A DNA stretch of 8,778 nucleotides from contig JBDKGH010000037.1 of NCBI GenBank assembly GCA_039798265.1, forward strand, positions 1-8,778, given 5' to 3'. Each line of letters starts with the position of its first letter. Positions within the stretch are counted from its first letter, which is position 1. This document shows positions 5,260-8,778 of the stretch, in pieces. Both the position numbers and the translations under genes were made by a program. The notes beneath the pieces were generated by a model. It had not been told where the DNA came from, did not search any database, and worked only from the letters and a program-made list of their open reading frames with translations. This stretch comes from JBDKGH01 sp039798265 (GTDB taxonomy: Bacteria; Bacteroidota; Bacteroidia; Flavobacteriales_D; Sanyastnellaceae).

Positions 5260-6777
5260 TTATTTCACATCGTGCATCAGTTTGCGCACGAATGGAGAAA
5301 TGGCAATGAGGACTATACCCGCTATAATAGCATAGATCGAAAGTTGCATATAGCCGTCGGTGTAGGAAATGAGCTTCACCGAAGCGGTTGCATTTTTATC
5401 CGGACTAGTCATACCGGCGCCCAATAAACCTGCTACATATTGTCCATAGGCGCTCGCCAAAAACCACATCCCCATCATCATACCTTGAAGGGGTTGAGGG
5501 GAGAGTTTGGTCATAATGGAAAGTCCAATGGGCGAGAGGCAGAGTTCACCAAAGGTGATCACTAAATAGGCGAGGGTAAATACTTCGAGTGATGTTTTTC
5601 CGCTTGCATCAGCAAAGAAACGAGTGCTGTAAAACACATAGAAAGCACCACTGAGGAAGATGAATCCAAGACCAAATTTCACAAGGGTGTTCGGTTCAAT
5701 TTTCCGGCGACTCATGGCCGTCCATACAAGTCCCACGAGGGCGGCAAAGGCGATCACAAAGAACGAATTGGCAGAGTTGTTTACACCGTTCGGATTGACA
5801 GTAACACCAAAGAGATTATCCTTAAGGTTATTGCTCGCAAAAATATTCAACGATCCACCACTCTGTTCGAAGAAGGCCCAGAAGAGAATAGAGAAGAGGA
5901 TGAATACCAAAGCGGCTAGCAATTTCTCTCGTTCGATCTTGCTGTATTTGCGCATTTCGTAGAAGAGGTAAATCAAGGTAACCGGACCAATGGTGTACAT
6001 AAACCAATCGGTATATTCTGTTTTAGCTACCATCACCATCAACAAAGGAATGCAGAGAAGCGAACCGATGTAGGTGGCATACTCAAAGGCTTTTTTACCT
6101 TCCATCCCTTTTGGCACCAAACCAATAGGGCCAAGGGTGCGTTGGGTAAAAATGAAGGTGAGCAAACTAATGGTCATCACGATGGCGGCTAATCCAAAAG
6201 CTAAATTCCATGAATAAGCCGAAGCGATGGTTACACAAGCATAACCGCCCAAGAGAGCACCGAGGTTGATACCAGCGTAGAAGAGCGAAAAACCAGAGTC
6301 GCGTCTGCTATCGCCATCTTTGTAAAGCGCTCCCACCATGGTAGAAATATTGGGTTTAAAAAAGCCCGTTCCTACTATGGTAAAAGAGATACCTATAAAG
6401 AACCAATCTTTCGGATTGAAGGCTAAGATCAATGATCCAGCAATCATGAGCAAGCCACCCCAGAAGAGCGATTTGCGGAATCCTAAAATTTTGTCGGCAA
6501 ACAATCCACCGATAAAGGTGAAGGCATAAACGAACGCTTGCGTAGCGCCGTATTGCAAGTTTGCTGTTTCTTCTGACATGCCCAGACCGATTACTTTATC
6601 GATCATGAATACGGTAAGCATACCGCGCATGCCGTAGAAGCAGAAGCGCTCCCACATTTCGGAGAAAAAGAGGTAAATCAGTTGCTTCGGATAGGGTCCT
6701 TTGAAGTTTCTGATTTTGTCTAATTCCGCATTAACAGAAGAAGATTCGAGTGCGTCGTTATCTAGTACTTGGCTCAT
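5260..6777 (-). CDS. POT/PTR-family proton-coupled peptide transporter (third in tandem)
   Basis: The 505-residue product is a full-length bacterial POT protein of the major facilitator superfamily, an inner-membrane symporter importing di- and tripeptides with protons. The diagnostic ExxERF motif is at residues 40-49 (EMWERFCFYG) in TM1, with a GGLFADKILGFRK loop at 90-102, FKPNIS (Lys141) in TM4, FYAGINLG at 166-173 in TM5, Glu304 in FFEQSGGS (TM7) and GELCLSPIGLS at 410-420 (Glu411, TM10). These are the residues linked to proton coupling and peptide binding in the family. A polar N-terminal tail of about 30 residues precedes TM1, longer than in the neighbouring paralogue. It follows the middle transporter gene after 8 nt without a visible Shine-Dalgarno, and its stop is followed by a terminator, so it is the last gene of the operon. 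Substrate preference among peptides cannot be read. Confidence 0.95.
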   Translation of the reverse strand: MSQVLDNDALESSSVNAELDKIRNFKGPYPKQLIYLFFSEMWERFCFYGMRGMLTVFMIDKVIGLGMSEETANLQYGATQAFVYAFTFIGGLFADKILGFRKSLFWGGLLMIAGSLILAFNPKDWFFIGISFTIVGTGFFKPNISTMVGALYKDGDSRRDSGFSLFYAGINLGALLGGYACVTIASAYSWNLAFGLAAIVMTISLLTFIFTQRTLGPIGLVPKGMEGKKAFEYATYIGSLLCIPLLMVMVAKTEYTDWFMYTIGPVTLIYLFYEMRKYSKIEREKLLAALVFILFSILFWAFFEQSGGSLNIFASNNLKDNLFGVTVNPNGVNNSANSFFVIAFAALVGLVWTAMSRRKIEPNTLVKFGLGFIFLSGAFYVFYSTRFFADASGKTSLEVFTLAYLVITFGELCLSPIGLSIMTKLSPQPLQGMMMGMWFLASAYGQYVAGLLGAGMTSPDKNATASVKLISYTDGYMQLSIYAIIAGIVLIAISPFVRKLMHDVK

Positions 6778-6785
6778 AGATTGGC

Positions 6786-8291
6786 TTAGTTAACTCCGTG
6801 CATGAGTTTGTTCAATGGCTTAGAAAGCAAAATCAACAACACTCCAATACCTACGGTGATGAGACCCATTTGGGTGTATACACCAACGTATTGATTGAAG
6901 CTGTCTGCAGCTGAAACCACTGCACCTTCTGCAGCGCCTTCTGAGCTGCCTGTAAGCTTTGCTAATAAAGCGGCAACATAGTTGGCACCTGAAATGGAAA
7001 GGAACCAAGCGCCCATTACGGTACCGGTCATATGTGCAGGGGCAAGCTTACTTACCATAGAAAGTCCAATGGGTGAAATAAACAACTCACCTGTGGTGTG
7101 AAGCATATACAATAAAGCGAGCATTACAAGCGGCACTTGATAATCGGCAGATACCATGGGCAAGGCTAATTGAATAACCAAATAACCTAATCCGAGCTGC
7201 ACGATACCCAAACCGAACTTCATAGGAATGCTTGGGTTTTTTCCAATCTTATTCAATCGAACCCACATGATAGAGAAGATGGCTCCGAAAATAAGAATGA
7301 AGGCAGGGTTGAAGAATTGTGTAGTAGCGGCACCTATTTCTCCACCAAATACATGGCGATCCACATTGCGGTCAGCGAATACGGTGAGTGACGATCCTGC
7401 TTGCTCAAAGCAAGCCCAGAATACGATGTTGAAGATCATCAACAGGATCAGTACAATCATGCGATCGCGAAGTACGGGGCCACCTGCGAAGCCTGCGCTC
7501 AACAGATTATACACTACGTAAATAGCAGTACCGGCAAGCAACCATCCTACGATGGAGGAGTGAGTAAGCAGTAAATAAAATACTGGAATAGCCGCTAAGG
7601 TGCCTAAGATGGTCAAGTGGAATGGGGTAAGTGGGCCCACCACTGGTTTGTGCAATTTCTCGGGGTGAGGAGGTAAGCCTTGTCCTTCGTAATGTTTTTG
7701 TCCGTAAACAAAAACGATCGAACCAATCACCATACCGATACCGGCTAGTAAAAAGCCTTTGTCGTATCCGTAACGAGTTCCTACTTCGGCTACCACAGTA
7801 GTGGCCAAGAAAGCTCCCAAGTTTACACCCATGTAGAAGATGGTGAAACCAGAGTCACGTCGTGGATCGCCTTCTTTATAAAGTTTTCCGACGATGGTAG
7901 AAATGTTGGCTTTAAAATATCCGTTACCACTGATGATAACCGCCATACCTAGTATTAGGTATGTTTCATTTCCGCCTAGGATCAAGAATTCACCGATGGC
8001 CATTAGAATACCACCCATGATAATCGCAATGCGATAACCGAGGATCTTATCTGCAATTTTTCCACCCAATACAGTTACGGCATAAACCAATGCGGTATAA
8101 GCTCCATAAGTAGCATAGGCATCGTCATCCGATTTGGAAAGGGTATTGATTAAATAAAGAACGAGCAATCCGCGCATACCGTAGTAGCAGAAGCGCTCCC
8201 ACATTTCAGCAAAAAACAGCCAATAAAGTCCGGGAGGATGTCCGTTGGTCTTTGCGACTGCTGATCCGTCAAGGGTGTTTTCTTTGTTCAT
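6786..8291 (-). CDS. POT/PTR-family proton-coupled peptide transporter (second in tandem)
   Basis: This 501-residue membrane protein is a second complete POT peptide:H+ symporter. ExxERFxYYG is intact at residues 29-38 (EMWERFCYYG), followed by the GGKIADKILGYR loop (76-87), FKANIS with Lys127, FYMGVNLG (152-159), Glu296 in CFEQAGSS and GELFISPIGLS at 401-411 (Glu402). In the TM4 motif Ala replaces the Pro found in the downstream paralogue (FKANIS versus FKPNIS). The last periplasmic loop is rich in Ala, Gly and Ser (448-463). The C-terminal KLMHGVN resembles KLMHDVK of the downstream paralogue, which argues for tandem duplication. The 19-nt gap to the upstream transporter and the 8-nt gap to the downstream one support one transcript. 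Function as a di/tripeptide importer is from family knowledge; a role with other small peptidomimetics is possible. Confidence 0.95.
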   Translation of the reverse strand: MNKENTLDGSAVAKTNGHPPGLYWLFFAEMWERFCYYGMRGLLVLYLINTLSKSDDDAYATYGAYTALVYAVTVLGGKIADKILGYRIAIIMGGILMAIGEFLILGGNETYLILGMAVIISGNGYFKANISTIVGKLYKEGDPRRDSGFTIFYMGVNLGAFLATTVVAEVGTRYGYDKGFLLAGIGMVIGSIVFVYGQKHYEGQGLPPHPEKLHKPVVGPLTPFHLTILGTLAAIPVFYLLLTHSSIVGWLLAGTAIYVVYNLLSAGFAGGPVLRDRMIVLILLMIFNIVFWACFEQAGSSLTVFADRNVDRHVFGGEIGAATTQFFNPAFILIFGAIFSIMWVRLNKIGKNPSIPMKFGLGIVQLGLGYLVIQLALPMVSADYQVPLVMLALLYMLHTTGELFISPIGLSMVSKLAPAHMTGTVMGAWFLSISGANYVAALLAKLTGSSEGAAEGAVVSAADSFNQYVGVYTQMGLITVGIGVLLILLSKPLNKLMHGVN

Positions 8292-8310
8292 AGAGAATAG
8301 GTATCGGTTT

Positions 8311-8778
8311 TTAATTGAGGTTTTTTTCTTTCATTACTTGATTGAGCCACTTCAAGAGTATGAAGGCTATGCCCGCAGCTATCAAAAGCAAAAGGCAATT
8401 CACTAAAAAGAAGTTGGCTTTGTTATCATAGTTATACCACATCACAGCGAGTACGCCGGAGAGTTTATTGCCTATAGAGGTGGAAAGGAAAAATCCTCCC
8501 ATCATCAATGCGGTCAATCGGGGTGGTGAGAGTTTGGATACCAGCGACAATCCCATTGGGCTGAGGAAGAGTTCTCCTACGGTAATGACGCCATAACAAC
8601 CCACTAACCACAGTGGCGAAACTTTCACAGCACCATTGCTTCCGATGTACACGGCGCCTACCATCACTAAGGTAGATAAGGCGGAGATGAAAAGTCCCCA
8701 AGCAATTTTAGCGGGTGTGCTGGGCTCTCTATTTTTTCTGCGTAGCAGGGCAAAAAAGGCCACAACAATTGGGGTTAA
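8311..8778 (-). CDS. POT/PTR-family peptide transporter, C-terminal part (first in tandem, cut by window end)
   Basis: The frame stays open to the last base, so the visible 155 residues are the C-terminal third of a gene beginning beyond the window; a GTG at 8763 is only an internal valine codon. The visible part aligns with the end of the two downstream transporters: a membrane segment leading to a RRKNREPSTPAKIAWGL loop, GELFLSPMGLSLVSKLSPP (the TM10 motif with its Glu), then three hydrophobic segments. The second-to-last loop (MWYNYDNKANF) is shorter than in the two paralogues, so this is probably a divergent copy rather than a recent duplicate. It is the first transcribed of the visible three, with 19 nt to the next start codon; the operon promoter must lie outside the window. 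Confidence 0.9.
   Translation of the reverse strand, partial: LTPIVVAFFALLRRKNREPSTPAKIAWGLFISALSTLVMVGAVYIGSNGAVKVSPLWLVGCYGVITVGELFLSPMGLSLVSKLSPPRLTALMMGGFFLSTSIGNKLSGVLAVMWYNYDNKANFFLVNCLLLLIAAGIAFILLKWLNQVMKEKNLN

Noticed and set aside
8311..8763. Separate short 150-residue membrane protein starting at GTG 8763
   Set aside because: The frame continues upstream to the window edge and the residues match the interior of POT transporters, so this is a gene cut by the window and not a short gene or pseudogene.

Overview
The window looks like a chromosomal segment of a Bacteroidota bacterium, probably of the Flavobacteriales type. The evidence is a C-terminal gliding-motility/type IX secretion (T9SS type B) sorting domain, promoter-like boxes of the TAnnTTTG form, little Shine-Dalgarno sequence upstream of the genes, and a crotonase and POT transporters that resemble what I know of that phylum. 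The assignment rests on recognised protein features, not on a database search. I see no insertion sequence, phage gene, tRNA, rRNA or CRISPR array.

Plus-strand half (1-3686): the 3' end of a large secreted, PKD-containing T9SS protein (5' end outside the window); a crotonase-family enoyl-CoA hydratase/isomerase preceded by two promoter-like boxes; and a complete type II citrate synthase (gltA) with all catalytic residues and a good Bacteroidota-type promoter. The last two are central acyl-CoA/TCA metabolism genes.

Convergent junction (3687-4008): this gene-free stretch is the most structured non-coding part of the window. Two arrays of a 7-nt repeat, in opposite orientation, begin at the stop codons of the two converging genes. 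Between them lie a strong bidirectional terminator and a GC-rich block with an imperfect 36-nt tandem repeat and two hairpins.

Minus-strand half (4009-8778): a secreted thioredoxin-fold protein; upstream of it a small exported protein resembling the oxidoreductase molybdopterin-binding fold but without an evident molybdenum-ligand cysteine; then three tandem POT/PTR-family proton-coupled peptide transporters (the outermost cut by the window end), separated by only 19 and 8 nt and ending at a clear terminator. The transporters form a probable operon for di/tripeptide uptake. The two redox-like exported proteins could be a functional pair in the periplasm, which is inference only.

I do not see convincing evidence of an undescribed multi-gene system here. 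The best leads are the heptad-repeat-bounded intergenic element, the possible leaderless start of the crotonase, and the cysteine-poor molybdopterin-fold protein next to a periplasmic thioredoxin.
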